A DNA stretch of 64,000 nt, from NCBI RefSeq assembly GCF_003939025.1, contig NZ_RQIH01000011.1:186001-250000 (forward strand), in the 5' to 3' direction. The translations under genes were made by a program, and so were the position numbers. Source of the stretch: Rhizobium sophoriradicis (GTDB lineage Bacteria; Pseudomonadota; Alphaproteobacteria; Rhizobiales; Rhizobiaceae). Positions within the stretch are counted from its first letter, which is position 1. Each line of letters starts with the position of its first letter. A model generated the notes under the pieces. That model did not search any database. It saw only the letters and a program-made list of their open reading frames with translations, and was not told the origin of the DNA. Positions 1 to 7,880 of the stretch are shown here, in pieces.

Positions 1-92
1 AGAAGGCGATCGAAACCCAGAAGCAGATGGCCGTCGAAGCGATCTCGATCCTGAACACGGCTGCCAGCAAGATCCTCATTCTGCTGGAATAG
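1..92 (+). CDS. flagellin, C-terminal end (partial)
   Basis: The open frame runs from the window edge (first full codon at position 3) to a TAG at 90-92. The 29 visible residues include ETQKQMAVEAISILN and end in ILLE. They have the amphipathic C-terminal helix pattern of rhizobial flagellins (ETQ-x-L-x-V-x-AL-S-I-x-N), the D0 segment that packs in the filament core. Rhizobia usually carry several flagellin genes in a row just upstream of motB, so this is probably the last of them (flaC or flaD type). Which paralogue it is cannot be told from 29 residues. Confidence 0.8.
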   Translation, partial: KAIETQKQMAVEAISILNTAASKILILLE

Positions 93-157
93 AGTTGCGC
101 GCGATCGCGGGTGGCGGCGGCGCCATTCATCCTCGCGCAAGTTTGACTTCCTAGTTT

Positions 158-240
158 CCGGCATGAAGGCATCGTCCGAAATCATGCCGGCGCAAGGTCA
201 AGCCTTGTTCGCCGCGAAGGACATGTCGCGCGCAAGGTCA
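158..240. repeat. hairpin and short direct repeats after the flagellin gene
   Basis: CCGGCATGA (158-166) is perfectly inverted at TCATGCCGG (182-190), with a 15-nt loop. GCGCAAGGTCA then occurs twice, at 190-200 and 230-240, exactly 40 bp apart. The hairpin has no T tract, so it may act as a Rho-type end or mRNA stabiliser for the flagellin transcript. The direct repeats lie where a promoter for the following motB operon could be. Their role is not known. Confidence 0.35.
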
Positions 241-292
241 TTTTGAACGGGGGGCAGCATGCCGCATGTCCCCCGGATGCTGGATGGTTTCT

Positions 293-922
293 ATGAGCAT
301 TTCGCTTTCTCGGTATTTGAAGGATTTCGGCGAACCGAAACCGTCAGCGCCGATCATCGACATCGACGATTTCCCCGGCGATGTTTTTGCCGAGACGCCG
401 AGCGAACTGCCGGTCGACGTCGAGGCGGAGCGTCGCGATGCCTATGCGCAAGGCCATGCCGCGGCGACCGCTGATTTGACCGAGAAATATGAAAGCGATG
501 CGCGCGCTCTGGCCGAGGTTCATGCGCGCGAGCTCGAAGAACTGAAGCTCCGCTATGAAGTCGAGGCGGCCGCGGTCATCGCCTCGCGCGTCCGTGATAT
601 CGCCGAAGAGGTTGCGCAACTGGTCAGTGCCGGCGCGGCTGCGGCCATTGCGCCCGTCATGACGGAAGCGCTTGCGGCCAAGGCCGCCGAAAACCTCGCC
701 GCATTGCTGCGCGACGCCATTCTCGAGGGCGCGGCCGGGCCGATCGTCGTCAGGGGGCCGACCCGGCTCTTCGACATATTAAAGGCCGAGCTCGGCGAAC
801 ATGCCACGGCGGTTCGCCACTTGGAGAGCGACGATATCGATCTTGCCGTCGAAATCGATGACTCCGTCATCGTCACCCGTATGTCCGCCTGGGCGGCCAG
901 CTTGAAGAAAGTTCTCGAATGA
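293..922 (+). CDS. FliH-like flagellar protein (candidate FliI-ATPase regulator)
   Basis: 209 residues from ATG 293; an in-frame ATG at 266 would add nine residues that do not look conserved. The N-terminal 60 residues are acidic and Pro-rich. The middle is a long charged helix starting with AYAQGHAAATADL, like the Gly/Ala-spaced helix of FliH. The C-terminus has IVVRGPTRLFDIL, then a Leu/Asp-rich strand and a final SAWAASL helix, the layout of the FliH/HrpE/YscL export-ATPase regulator domain. It overlaps motB by ATGA (919-922), so translation is coupled. Naming it FliH is my inference from this pattern; most annotations would call it hypothetical. It has no signal peptide or membrane helix, as expected for a cytoplasmic export factor. 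Confidence 0.6.
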   Translation: MSISLSRYLKDFGEPKPSAPIIDIDDFPGDVFAETPSELPVDVEAERRDAYAQGHAAATADLTEKYESDARALAEVHARELEELKLRYEVEAAAVIASRVRDIAEEVAQLVSAGAAAAIAPVMTEALAAKAAENLAALLRDAILEGAAGPIVVRGPTRLFDILKAELGEHATAVRHLESDDIDLAVEIDDSVIVTRMSAWAASLKKVLE

Positions 923-2238
923 GCGAAGGCGAAAACCATCACCACGGCAGGAACGAGATCATCATCGTCAAGCGGCATGGCGGCGGTGATCACGATGGTG
1001 CCCATGGCGGTGCGTGGAAAATTGCCTATGCCGATTTCATGACGGCAATGATGGCGTTCTTCCTGGTCATGTGGCTGGTCAACGCCGCCAACGAGGAAAC
1101 CAAGGCCGCCGTTGCGACCTACTTCAATCCGATCAAGCTCGCCGACGAAAAGCCGACGGAGAAGGGCCTGAAGAAGCCTGTCGACCATGCCGAGGGCGAG
1201 GAGAAGAACGAAAAGTCCAAACAGAAGGAAGACAATCCGACCGAGGGCAAGTCCGCCGCGGACGGTGACGACCAGACGTCGACTTCAGGCGACCAGACCA
1301 ATTATTCCGAAGCAGACTTCTTCGAAAATCCTTATTCGGTCCTTGCCGAGATCGCACAGGAAGTTGGTCAGCAGGCCAATGTCAGCGCCAAGGGCGATGG
1401 CGGCGCGGCCGATTCCGGCCCGGCGACCGGCGCCGATGGCGGCGAAGCCTATCGCGATCCCTTCGATCCGGATTTCTGGACGAAGCAGGTCGAAGTGACA
1501 ACGGCCGGAAAAACGCTGCCACCCGGCAAGAGCGAGCAGCAGGCGGCCGAGAGCGAGACAACCGAGGTCGCCAAGGCTGAGGATATGAAGCCGGTGCCTC
1601 TGGCGACCGACCAGCAGCCCGCCAAGGACGCCAAGGAGAGCAAGGAGACCAAGGGCGCCGCCGAGACCAAGGAGGCCAAGGCGGACGGCAAGGTGCCTGA
1701 CGAGAAGAAGGCGGAAGCTCAGAAGGACGCCGATCATCAGAAGGATGCCGACAAGAGCGCGGCTGGGACCGAACAGCAGAAGAAGGAAGCGGATGCGCTT
1801 CAGCAGCAGATCGCCCAACAGATCGGCGGCGTTGCCGGCAAACTTGCCGAAGGCCTGACGGTGACGGCGGCCGAAGGCGGCCTGCTGGTCAGCATCTCCG
1901 ACCAGAACGACGACTCGATGTTCAATATCGGTTCCGCGGTTCCGCGCCAGGAGATGGTGCTCGCCATGGAAAGGATCGGTACCATTCTGAAGGAGAGGGG
2001 CGGCGCCGTCGCCATCCGTGGCCACACGGACGGGCGTCAGTACAAGGGCGCGCAGAACGAGAACTGGCGGCTGTCGATGGACCGCGCCCAGAGTGCCTAC
2101 TACATGCTCGTGCGCGGCGGGCTGGACGAGAAGCGCATCTCGCAGGTCTCCGGCTTCGCCGATCGTCGGTTGAAGTTGCCTGCCGACCCGTTCAACGCGG
2201 CCAATCGCCGGATCGAGATCCTGGTGCAGGCGGATTAA
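919..2238 (+). CDS. motB: flagellar motor stator protein MotB
   Basis: 439 residues. MotB anchors the stator to peptidoglycan and, with MotA, forms the proton channel that drives flagellar rotation. A single membrane helix at about residues 36-58 contains the YADFMTAMMAFF motif, whose Asp39 corresponds to the proton-binding Asp32 of E. coli MotB. A long Lys/Glu/Ala-rich periplasmic linker (about residues 80-290) is followed by an OmpA-like peptidoglycan-binding domain with GHTDGR and NWRLSMDRA. The linker is much longer than in enterics, as in other rhizobia, where MotB interacts with periplasmic MotC. The start overlaps the upstream stop codon. motA is not in this window. Confidence 0.95.
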   Translation: MSEGENHHHGRNEIIIVKRHGGGDHDGAHGGAWKIAYADFMTAMMAFFLVMWLVNAANEETKAAVATYFNPIKLADEKPTEKGLKKPVDHAEGEEKNEKSKQKEDNPTEGKSAADGDDQTSTSGDQTNYSEADFFENPYSVLAEIAQEVGQQANVSAKGDGGAADSGPATGADGGEAYRDPFDPDFWTKQVEVTTAGKTLPPGKSEQQAAESETTEVAKAEDMKPVPLATDQQPAKDAKESKETKGAAETKEAKADGKVPDEKKAEAQKDADHQKDADKSAAGTEQQKKEADALQQQIAQQIGGVAGKLAEGLTVTAAEGGLLVSISDQNDDSMFNIGSAVPRQEMVLAMERIGTILKERGGAVAIRGHTDGRQYKGAQNENWRLSMDRAQSAYYMLVRGGLDEKRISQVSGFADRRLKLPADPFNAANRRIEILVQAD

Positions 2239-2248
2239 GGATATTCGG

Positions 2249-3544
2249 ATGGCGCGTCGGCAGCATCGCTACTTCGGATTTATGGCCCTTGGCCTGGCGA
2301 TGCTTTCGCCGGCCGCAGGCCATGCGCAGGATCCGGATGATCTCTCGCCGTACAAGATGCTGCGGTCGCTGCAGTTCGTGCAGGATTCCGTCGTTGCCGG
2401 CGATCATTCGGCCGGCGAGATGCAGCGCTTCATGCTGGGTACGATCGACGAGCGGCTGCGCACGGCCGATACGTCGATCTACGACGACGACCGCAATGTC
2501 GATGCTGCGCTGATCTATACGATGAGCGGCGGCAATCCCCAGACGCTCGAATACCTGATCGCCCATGACGTCAACGGCTATTTCGACAACCGCGTCACCG
2601 AGGTGCTGCGCAAATATCTGAGTGGTAAAGGGCTCCTCGTCGCCAGGATGCTGGAGGAAACAGCCAGGGAATATCGCGACAAGAAGATCGGTCCCTACCT
2701 GGCGCTGATCGGCGGCAATGTGCTGATCGCGACGAAACCGACGGATGCGCTTAGTCTCTACGACCAGGCGCGTCTTGCCGCGCCGGGCACGATCGTCGAG
2801 GAGGCGGCCTTGCGCCGTTCCGTCGCGATCTGCGTCGATAAGGGAATGCTCGACAGGGGGCTGGCCTATTCGCAGCGTTATGCCCGCCGTTTCCTGCATT
2901 CGCCCTATGCCAGCCAATTTGCCGATCTTTTCGTCAAGCTCGTCGTCGCCCATGATCGCGACGTGAAACCGCAGGATGTCGTCGACATCCTGTCCTTCAT
3001 GGATGCGCCGCGCCAGCGTGAGGTCTATCTGCGCATCGCCCGTGCTGCAGCGATATCGGGCAAGCCGGAGCTGGCGCGCATGGCGGTCGAACGCGTGCAG
3101 TCGCTTGGCGCAGGCACCGACAATGCCTTCGGCCCGCTCGCCGATTTTTATGGCGGCATGGCCGGCCTTCCCACGCAGGATATCGATCAGGCGGCGAAGA
3201 ATGTCAGCGGCATCGACGGCAAAGCGCTGTCGCCGCGGGATCAGGCGCTGCAGGCGGCGGCGCGATCCGTCGCCGAGCAGATCCTGCGCGCGCCGGACCC
3301 GGCAAGCCTGACGCAAGCATCCGACCCTAATACTTCTCATCAAGAAATCACTTCTGACAAGGCTGCGGCAAACGCCATGCAACCGGGAGCGCCAGGCGCG
3401 CATCCCGAGCCTGTTCCGGGAGGTGTGGCATCGACTGGCCAGAGCCAGGATACCGCCCCCTCATTCAACGCATTTGTGACGACCAGCCGATCCAAGCTCG
3501 ACGAGATCGATGGTCTTCTGGCGCAGGAAGGCAACGAACAATGA
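2249..3544 (+). CDS. motC: periplasmic motility protein MotC
   Basis: 431 residues with an N-terminal signal peptide likely cut after AGHA near residue 26 (sequence continues QDPDDLSPY). The body is alpha-helical and repeat-like, without known catalytic motifs, and the C-terminus is Ser/Thr/Gln-rich. MotC is a rhizobial protein shown in S. meliloti to bind the periplasmic part of MotB and to be needed for full motor function. The AAGGA before ATG 2249 fits a ribosome site, and the gene sits 10 bp after motB. It ends in an ATGATG overlap with motD. The call rests on position, length and the periplasmic signal. Confidence 0.88.
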   Translation: MARRQHRYFGFMALGLAMLSPAAGHAQDPDDLSPYKMLRSLQFVQDSVVAGDHSAGEMQRFMLGTIDERLRTADTSIYDDDRNVDAALIYTMSGGNPQTLEYLIAHDVNGYFDNRVTEVLRKYLSGKGLLVARMLEETAREYRDKKIGPYLALIGGNVLIATKPTDALSLYDQARLAAPGTIVEEAALRRSVAICVDKGMLDRGLAYSQRYARRFLHSPYASQFADLFVKLVVAHDRDVKPQDVVDILSFMDAPRQREVYLRIARAAAISGKPELARMAVERVQSLGAGTDNAFGPLADFYGGMAGLPTQDIDQAAKNVSGIDGKALSPRDQALQAAARSVAEQILRAPDPASLTQASDPNTSHQEITSDKAAANAMQPGAPGAHPEPVPGGVASTGQSQDTAPSFNAFVTTSRSKLDEIDGLLAQEGNEQ

Positions 3545-4977
3545 TGGATTTGAGCGTCTCGGGCGGAGCCTCTGGTGCGGAGGCGGCTGCGGCAGCGAAA
3601 TCCGCCAAAACGGCGGGAAAGGGTGACGCCGCCGGTCAGAAGGGCGACTTCTCCGATGTGCTCGCCAAGGCGAGCGGCAGCGCCGCCAACGAGGCGCCCG
3701 ACGATGCGCAGCCGGACCAGGGCGCGGTTGCCGATGGCGACGCGGCAAAGGTGGCGCGGACGATCCGCAGCCGCGCCAAACCGTTGATCGATCTCAGCGA
3801 CGCCGCCCTGAAGGCGCAGGCCGAGGTGCAGCCAGAAGTGATCGCCAATGGCGAAAAGACAGTCGCAAAGCCTGCAAAGGATCAGCGCAAATTGCCGGCC
3901 GATCTCGGCAAGCTCGATGCCAAGGATCTGTCCGCCGACGAGGCCGGGCAGGTGGCCAAGGGCGTCAAGCACGTCAAGAGCGACCTCTCGAAAACAGATG
4001 CGGATGCCGACAGCGAGGATGATGACGGCGGCATTTCCGATGTCCTCGGCCTGCTGAAGCAGGAGCCCGCCGGCGCGGCGGTCGCCTTGCCGACCGCAGC
4101 CGCTGCACATCTCGCCGCCACGGCCGGGGAGGCCGGGCCTGTCGACAAGAAGACCGCGCCCGACGCCAAAACGAGCGGCCACGCATCCGACGCCCTGGCC
4201 GCCGTCAGCGGCAATGTCGAAGACGTCAAGACGGATGAGATCGGGGTTCCGGGTGCGGAGAACGCCGAAGCCGCTGACGGCAGAACCTTCCGGCTCAGCC
4301 GCGCCGACGGGCGTGGCCTATCGATGGATGTTCACATCGGTGCGGATCAGGCTGGACCGAAGGACGGCGCGAAGAAGGCCGATGTCGAAAACGTCTCGGT
4401 CCTCGAATCGCGCCGCTATATCGGCCTGGCGCAGAATACCAATTCCGCCGCCGTCACCGCAGCCCTTTCCGGCGATTCCGAATGGGCGCGAGCGATGGAG
4501 CCGAGTTCGGCCCTCTCCAACGCGGCGGAATGGACGAGCACCGGCAAGGTGGTCAACACGCTGAAGATCCAGATGAACCCGATCGATCTTGGCCTGGTGA
4601 CGGCGACCATGCGGCTGTCCGGCGACGCCCTGAACGTCGACCTCAAGGTCGATACCGGCGCAGCCTATCGGCAACTGAAGGAAGATCACGGCAAGATCCT
4701 GGAAGCGCTGCGCAGCCAGGGCTATGCGGTCGACAACATCACCATCAGCATGGCCCCCGTCGAGCGTACCGACGCCGGCAACCAGGCCAGCGGTCAGGGG
4801 CAGGCCTCCCAGCAGCAGTCGCTCGCCCAGCAAGGGCAGGGCGGGGCGGCGCGCGAGCGCTACAATCAGACGGGCCAGCAGACGGATGGAGGCTTCAATG
4901 GCGCAGGCGAGACCGGTATTGAAGACGTTTCTGCTGGCGGGGCTCGCAGCAGCGGCGCTGGCGGCGTTTACCTCTGA
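3541..4977 (+). CDS. motD: flagellar hook-length control protein MotD/FliK
   Basis: 478 residues. The first 300 are an Ala/Lys/Asp-rich, low-complexity region expected to be a secreted ruler segment. At about residues 325-410 lies the FliK C-terminal domain, with LKIQMNPIDLGLVTATMRL, then LNVDLKV and LRSQGYAVDNI. A Gln/Gly-rich tail follows. The protein was first named MotD in S. meliloti and later recognised as FliK, which measures hook length and switches export from hook to filament subunits. It overlaps motC by 4 bp. The last 80 bp overlap the next gene in another frame. Confidence 0.9.
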   Translation: MMDLSVSGGASGAEAAAAAKSAKTAGKGDAAGQKGDFSDVLAKASGSAANEAPDDAQPDQGAVADGDAAKVARTIRSRAKPLIDLSDAALKAQAEVQPEVIANGEKTVAKPAKDQRKLPADLGKLDAKDLSADEAGQVAKGVKHVKSDLSKTDADADSEDDDGGISDVLGLLKQEPAGAAVALPTAAAAHLAATAGEAGPVDKKTAPDAKTSGHASDALAAVSGNVEDVKTDEIGVPGAENAEAADGRTFRLSRADGRGLSMDVHIGADQAGPKDGAKKADVENVSVLESRRYIGLAQNTNSAAVTAALSGDSEWARAMEPSSALSNAAEWTSTGKVVNTLKIQMNPIDLGLVTATMRLSGDALNVDLKVDTGAAYRQLKEDHGKILEALRSQGYAVDNITISMAPVERTDAGNQASGQGQASQQQSLAQQGQGGAARERYNQTGQQTDGGFNGAGETGIEDVSAGGARSSGAGGVYL

Positions 4978-5482
4978 GGCGTCCGCCTCCACCGGCGCCT
5001 GCGAACGCGAAATCCAGTCGGCTGCCGCCAAATACGGCATCCCGGAAGGCATCCTCTATTCGGTCGGTCTGACGGAGACCGGCCGCAAGGGCTCGCTCTA
5101 TCCCTATGCCATGAACGTCGAAGGCAAGGCGATCTTCCCGCCATCCGAGCAGGACGCGATGAGGCAGTTCGATGTCGCCCGCAGGAGCGGCGCCAAGCTC
5201 ATCGACATCGGATGCATGCAGATCAACCACTATTATCACAGCGAGAATTTCGCTTCCGCGGAGGATATGTTCGATCCGCACCGCAACGTGGAATATGCGG
5301 CGAGGTTTCTTCGCAACCTGCATGACCGTCACGAGACCTGGACGATGGCGGTAGCAAGATACCATGCGGGACCGAACAACGACCCCGCGCAGAAGCAATA
5401 TGTCTGCCGCGTCATCGCCAATCTGGTGGCCACTGGCTATGGCAAATGGACTCCTAATGCGAGTAACTTTTGCCGAAATTAA
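4898..5482 (+). CDS. periplasmic lytic transglycosylase of the flagellar cluster
   Basis: 194 residues. ATG 4898 is chosen because GGAGG ends at 4892, five bases before it, and because the protein then starts with a clean signal peptide (about 30 residues, cut near SEASA). The SLT/lysozyme-like domain has GLTETG with the likely catalytic Glu60, MQINHYYH and YHAGPNN. It lies inside the flagellar operon, overlapping motD. In alphaproteobacteria FlgJ lacks a muramidase domain, so this separate enzyme probably opens peptidoglycan for the flagellar rod. Catalysis is inferred from fold motifs. Confidence 0.85.
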   Translation: MAQARPVLKTFLLAGLAAAALAAFTSEASASTGACEREIQSAAAKYGIPEGILYSVGLTETGRKGSLYPYAMNVEGKAIFPPSEQDAMRQFDVARRSGAKLIDIGCMQINHYYHSENFASAEDMFDPHRNVEYAARFLRNLHDRHETWTMAVARYHAGPNNDPAQKQYVCRVIANLVATGYGKWTPNASNFCRN

Positions 5483-5762
5483 ATCAACCAAAGATAGAAG
5501 ACACGCATTGTGACGGAAATGTGTCGTAATATGGCAGGATTCCGGCACGAATTGCATGCGCAAGCCATAATTAACGGGTCGTTAACTTTTCCACGAAATT
5601 TTTGTGTGCATAATTCCGGTCGGCCACTAGATATAGACCAAATCGCCATGCGGATCTTAATCAATTATTAGTTTCTGCCATTAACTTTAACGAGTTGTCG
5701 CCGATTCGTGCGATTCGTACCCATAGATCATCGAAGTGCCACACTGATTCGGAGGCGGACGA
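5483..5762 (+). promoter_or_regulatory. AT-rich leader of rem
   Basis: 280 bp without a gene between the transglycosylase and rem, markedly more AT-rich than its flanks, for example around 5565-5700. In S. meliloti rem is switched on by the VisN/VisR regulators, so the promoter and its binding sites should lie here. I see no clean -35/-10 pair. TTGCATGCGCAA at 5551-5562 is a near palindrome that could be an operator. A GGAGG just before ATG 5763 is the ribosome site. Confidence 0.4.
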
Positions 5763-6434
5763 ATGATCGTAGTGGTTGATGAGCGTGAGCTCGTGAAAGA
5801 CGGATATACATCTCTGTTTGGCCGGGAGGGCATTCCCTCTACCGGTTTTGATCCATCGGAATTTGGCGACTGGGTTCAGACCGCCGCCGATTCGGATATT
5901 GCGGCCGTCGAGGCCTTCCTGATCGGTCAGGGCCAGCGCAGCCTGGAGCTGCCGAGGGCGATCCGGGATCGCTCGATGGCGCCGGTGATCGCCGTCAGCG
6001 ACCAGCCCTCGCTGGAAAACACGCTGGCGCTTTTCGATTGCGGCGTCGACGACGTCGTGCGCAAGCCGGTGCATCCGCGCGAAATCCTCGCCAGGGCGGC
6101 TGCGATCCGGCGCCGGCTGAAGGCGATCGCCAATTACACCGATATCGGCGGCATCCGCGTCTTCTCGGATGGTCGTGACCCCGAGATCAACGGCGAAGTC
6201 TTCGCGCTGCCCCGGCGCGAGCGCCGCATCCTCGAATATCTGATCGCCAATCGCGGTCGCCGGGTCACCAAGACTCAGATCTTCAACGCTATCTACGGCA
6301 TCTTCGACGAAGAGGTCGAGGAGAATGTCGTCGAAAGCCACATCTCGAAGCTGCGCAAGAAGCTGCGCAAGAAGCTCGGCGTCGATCCGGTCGATTCCAA
6401 GCGCTTCCTTGGTTACTGCATTGATTGGGCTTGA
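5763..6434 (+). CDS. rem: flagellar transcriptional regulator Rem/FtcR
   Basis: 223 residues with OmpR-family layout: a receiver-like domain (1-115) and a winged-helix DNA-binding domain (125-223) with LPRRERRILEYLIANRGR and ENVVESHISKLRKKL. It matches S. meliloti Rem and Brucella FtcR, which activate flagellar genes in exponential growth. The receiver is atypical. The conserved Lys is present in RKPVHPREI (Lys101), but the end of the third strand, where the phospho-accepting Asp should be, reads EAFLI, so it probably works without phosphorylation. It lies between the motBCD operon and flgE, its likely target. Confidence 0.92.
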   Translation: MIVVVDERELVKDGYTSLFGREGIPSTGFDPSEFGDWVQTAADSDIAAVEAFLIGQGQRSLELPRAIRDRSMAPVIAVSDQPSLENTLALFDCGVDDVVRKPVHPREILARAAAIRRRLKAIANYTDIGGIRVFSDGRDPEINGEVFALPRRERRILEYLIANRGRRVTKTQIFNAIYGIFDEEVEENVVESHISKLRKKLRKKLGVDPVDSKRFLGYCIDWA

Positions 6435-6438
6435 TTTT

Positions 6439-6525
6439 TCAGCCGGAAGGAAACGCCCGGCTGAAGTTGAATATTTGGCCTCGCTGTCCGCATAACAGAC
6501 AGCTTCACGCAAGGCCCGCCAAATA
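6439..6525 (+). promoter_or_regulatory. nested inverted repeats upstream of flgE
   Basis: Three inverted pairs lie in the 125 bp between rem and flgE. TCAGCCGG (6439-6446) pairs with CCGGCTGA (6457-6464). TATTTGGC (6472-6479) pairs with GCCAAATA (6518-6525). Inside that pair, GCTGTC (6483-6488) pairs with GACAGC (6498-6503). The first hairpin may end rem transcripts. The nested pair sits where the flgE promoter is expected and could be an operator for Rem or a structured 5' leader. Function is inferred. Confidence 0.45.
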
Positions 6526-6559
6526 CTCTTGAGCTTAACAGGTAAAACGAGGTTTTCAG

Positions 6560-7861
6560 ATGAGCATTTTCGGCAGCATGAAGACGGCAGTATCGGGGAT
6601 GAACGCGCAGGCGAACCGCCTCAGCACTGTCGCCGACAACATCGCCAACGTGAACACCACCGGTTACAAGGCCGTTTCGACGAGCTTCTCGTCGCTGGTC
6701 CTGCCCTCCTCGGGCGGCAACTACAATTCCGGTGGCGTGCAGACCTCGGTGCGCCAGGCTGTCTCCGATCAGGGCGACATCTCCTACACCACCTCCACCA
6801 CCGATCTTGCGATTTCCGGCGACGGCTTCTTCATCGTCCAAGGCCCCGACGGCACACCGGTGCTGACCCGCGCCGGCGATTTCCAGAAGGACGATGAAGG
6901 AAACCTCGTCAACGCCGCCGGCTTCCAGCTGATGGGCTATTCTTACGACTCCGGCTCTCCCGCCGTCGTCGTCAACGGCTTCGACGGTCTCGTGCCCGTC
7001 AACGTCAACCAGGACGGCCTGACCGCCATCGCCTCGACCTCAGGGGTCTTCAAAGGCAACCTCGATTCCAATGCCAACGTGGTTGCAGCCGCTGCGTCGC
7101 GCCCGAGCGCCAACCCCGCCACCCCGACAACCGACACCAAGAAAGTCTCGATGGTCGCCTACGACCGTCTCGGCAACAAGGTGATGTACGACTTCTACTT
7201 CACGAAGACCGCGGTCGCGGCAGCACCGCCGCCGGCGCCTCCCGCTGCTGCCGCCACCTGGGAAGTGGCGATGTTCCGCAACGCCAACGCGGCGGTCGGC
7301 GGCACCACTTCGTTCCCCTACAGCGCCGGTGGGGCAGTCGGCAACGGAACGATCACCTTCGACCGCGATGGCAAGTTGCTCACGGGCGGCGCTGTCAACA
7401 TCACGGATGGCGTGACCGGGCAGACGATCGCCATGGATTTCTCAGGCTTGACGCAGCTCGGCGCCGACTTCTCCGGCACCGGCACGCCTAATGGCCAGGC
7501 GGCGACACCGGTCAAGGACGTCACCATCGACGGCGACGGCATCGTTTACGCCAAGTACGAGGATGGCAGCACAAAGCCGCTCTATCGTATCCCGCTCGCC
7601 AATGTCGCAAGCCCGGACAAACTGACCCTGATGAGCGGCAACGTCTACAGCGCCAACGGCCAGTCGGGCGTCACCGTCACCGGCTTCCCGCAGACCAACG
7701 GCCTCGGCACGATCAAGTCAGGCGCTCTCGAAGGTTCGAACGTCGACCTCGCCGGCGAACTGACCGAGATGATCGAATCGCAGCGCAGCTATACCGCCAA
7801 TTCGAAAGTGTTCCAGACGGGTTCCGACATCATGGACGTACTCGTCAACCTCAAGAGATAA
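6560..7861 (+). CDS. flgE: flagellar hook protein FlgE
   Basis: 433 residues, the usual hook-protein size. The N-terminus has the rod/hook motif (SGMNAQANRLSTVADNIANV, then NTTGYK) and the C-terminus has the matching helix ELTEMIESQRSYTANSKVFQT. An Ala/Pro-rich stretch at about residues 220-232 lies in the variable surface domain. FlgE is exported and polymerises into the flexible hook under FlgD and FliK control. It is followed at short spacing by flgK and flgL, which form the hook-filament junction. GAGG precedes ATG 6560. Confidence 0.97.
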   Translation: MSIFGSMKTAVSGMNAQANRLSTVADNIANVNTTGYKAVSTSFSSLVLPSSGGNYNSGGVQTSVRQAVSDQGDISYTTSTTDLAISGDGFFIVQGPDGTPVLTRAGDFQKDDEGNLVNAAGFQLMGYSYDSGSPAVVVNGFDGLVPVNVNQDGLTAIASTSGVFKGNLDSNANVVAAAASRPSANPATPTTDTKKVSMVAYDRLGNKVMYDFYFTKTAVAAAPPPAPPAAAATWEVAMFRNANAAVGGTTSFPYSAGGAVGNGTITFDRDGKLLTGGAVNITDGVTGQTIAMDFSGLTQLGADFSGTGTPNGQAATPVKDVTIDGDGIVYAKYEDGSTKPLYRIPLANVASPDKLTLMSGNVYSANGQSGVTVTGFPQTNGLGTIKSGALEGSNVDLAGELTEMIESQRSYTANSKVFQTGSDIMDVLVNLKR

Positions 7862-7880
7862 GTAGGGTAACGGATAAGCC

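Noticed and set aside
2192..3403. A 403-codon - frame opposite motC
   Set aside because: Antisense to motC inside a coupled + operon; composition is that of a reversed GC-rich frame.
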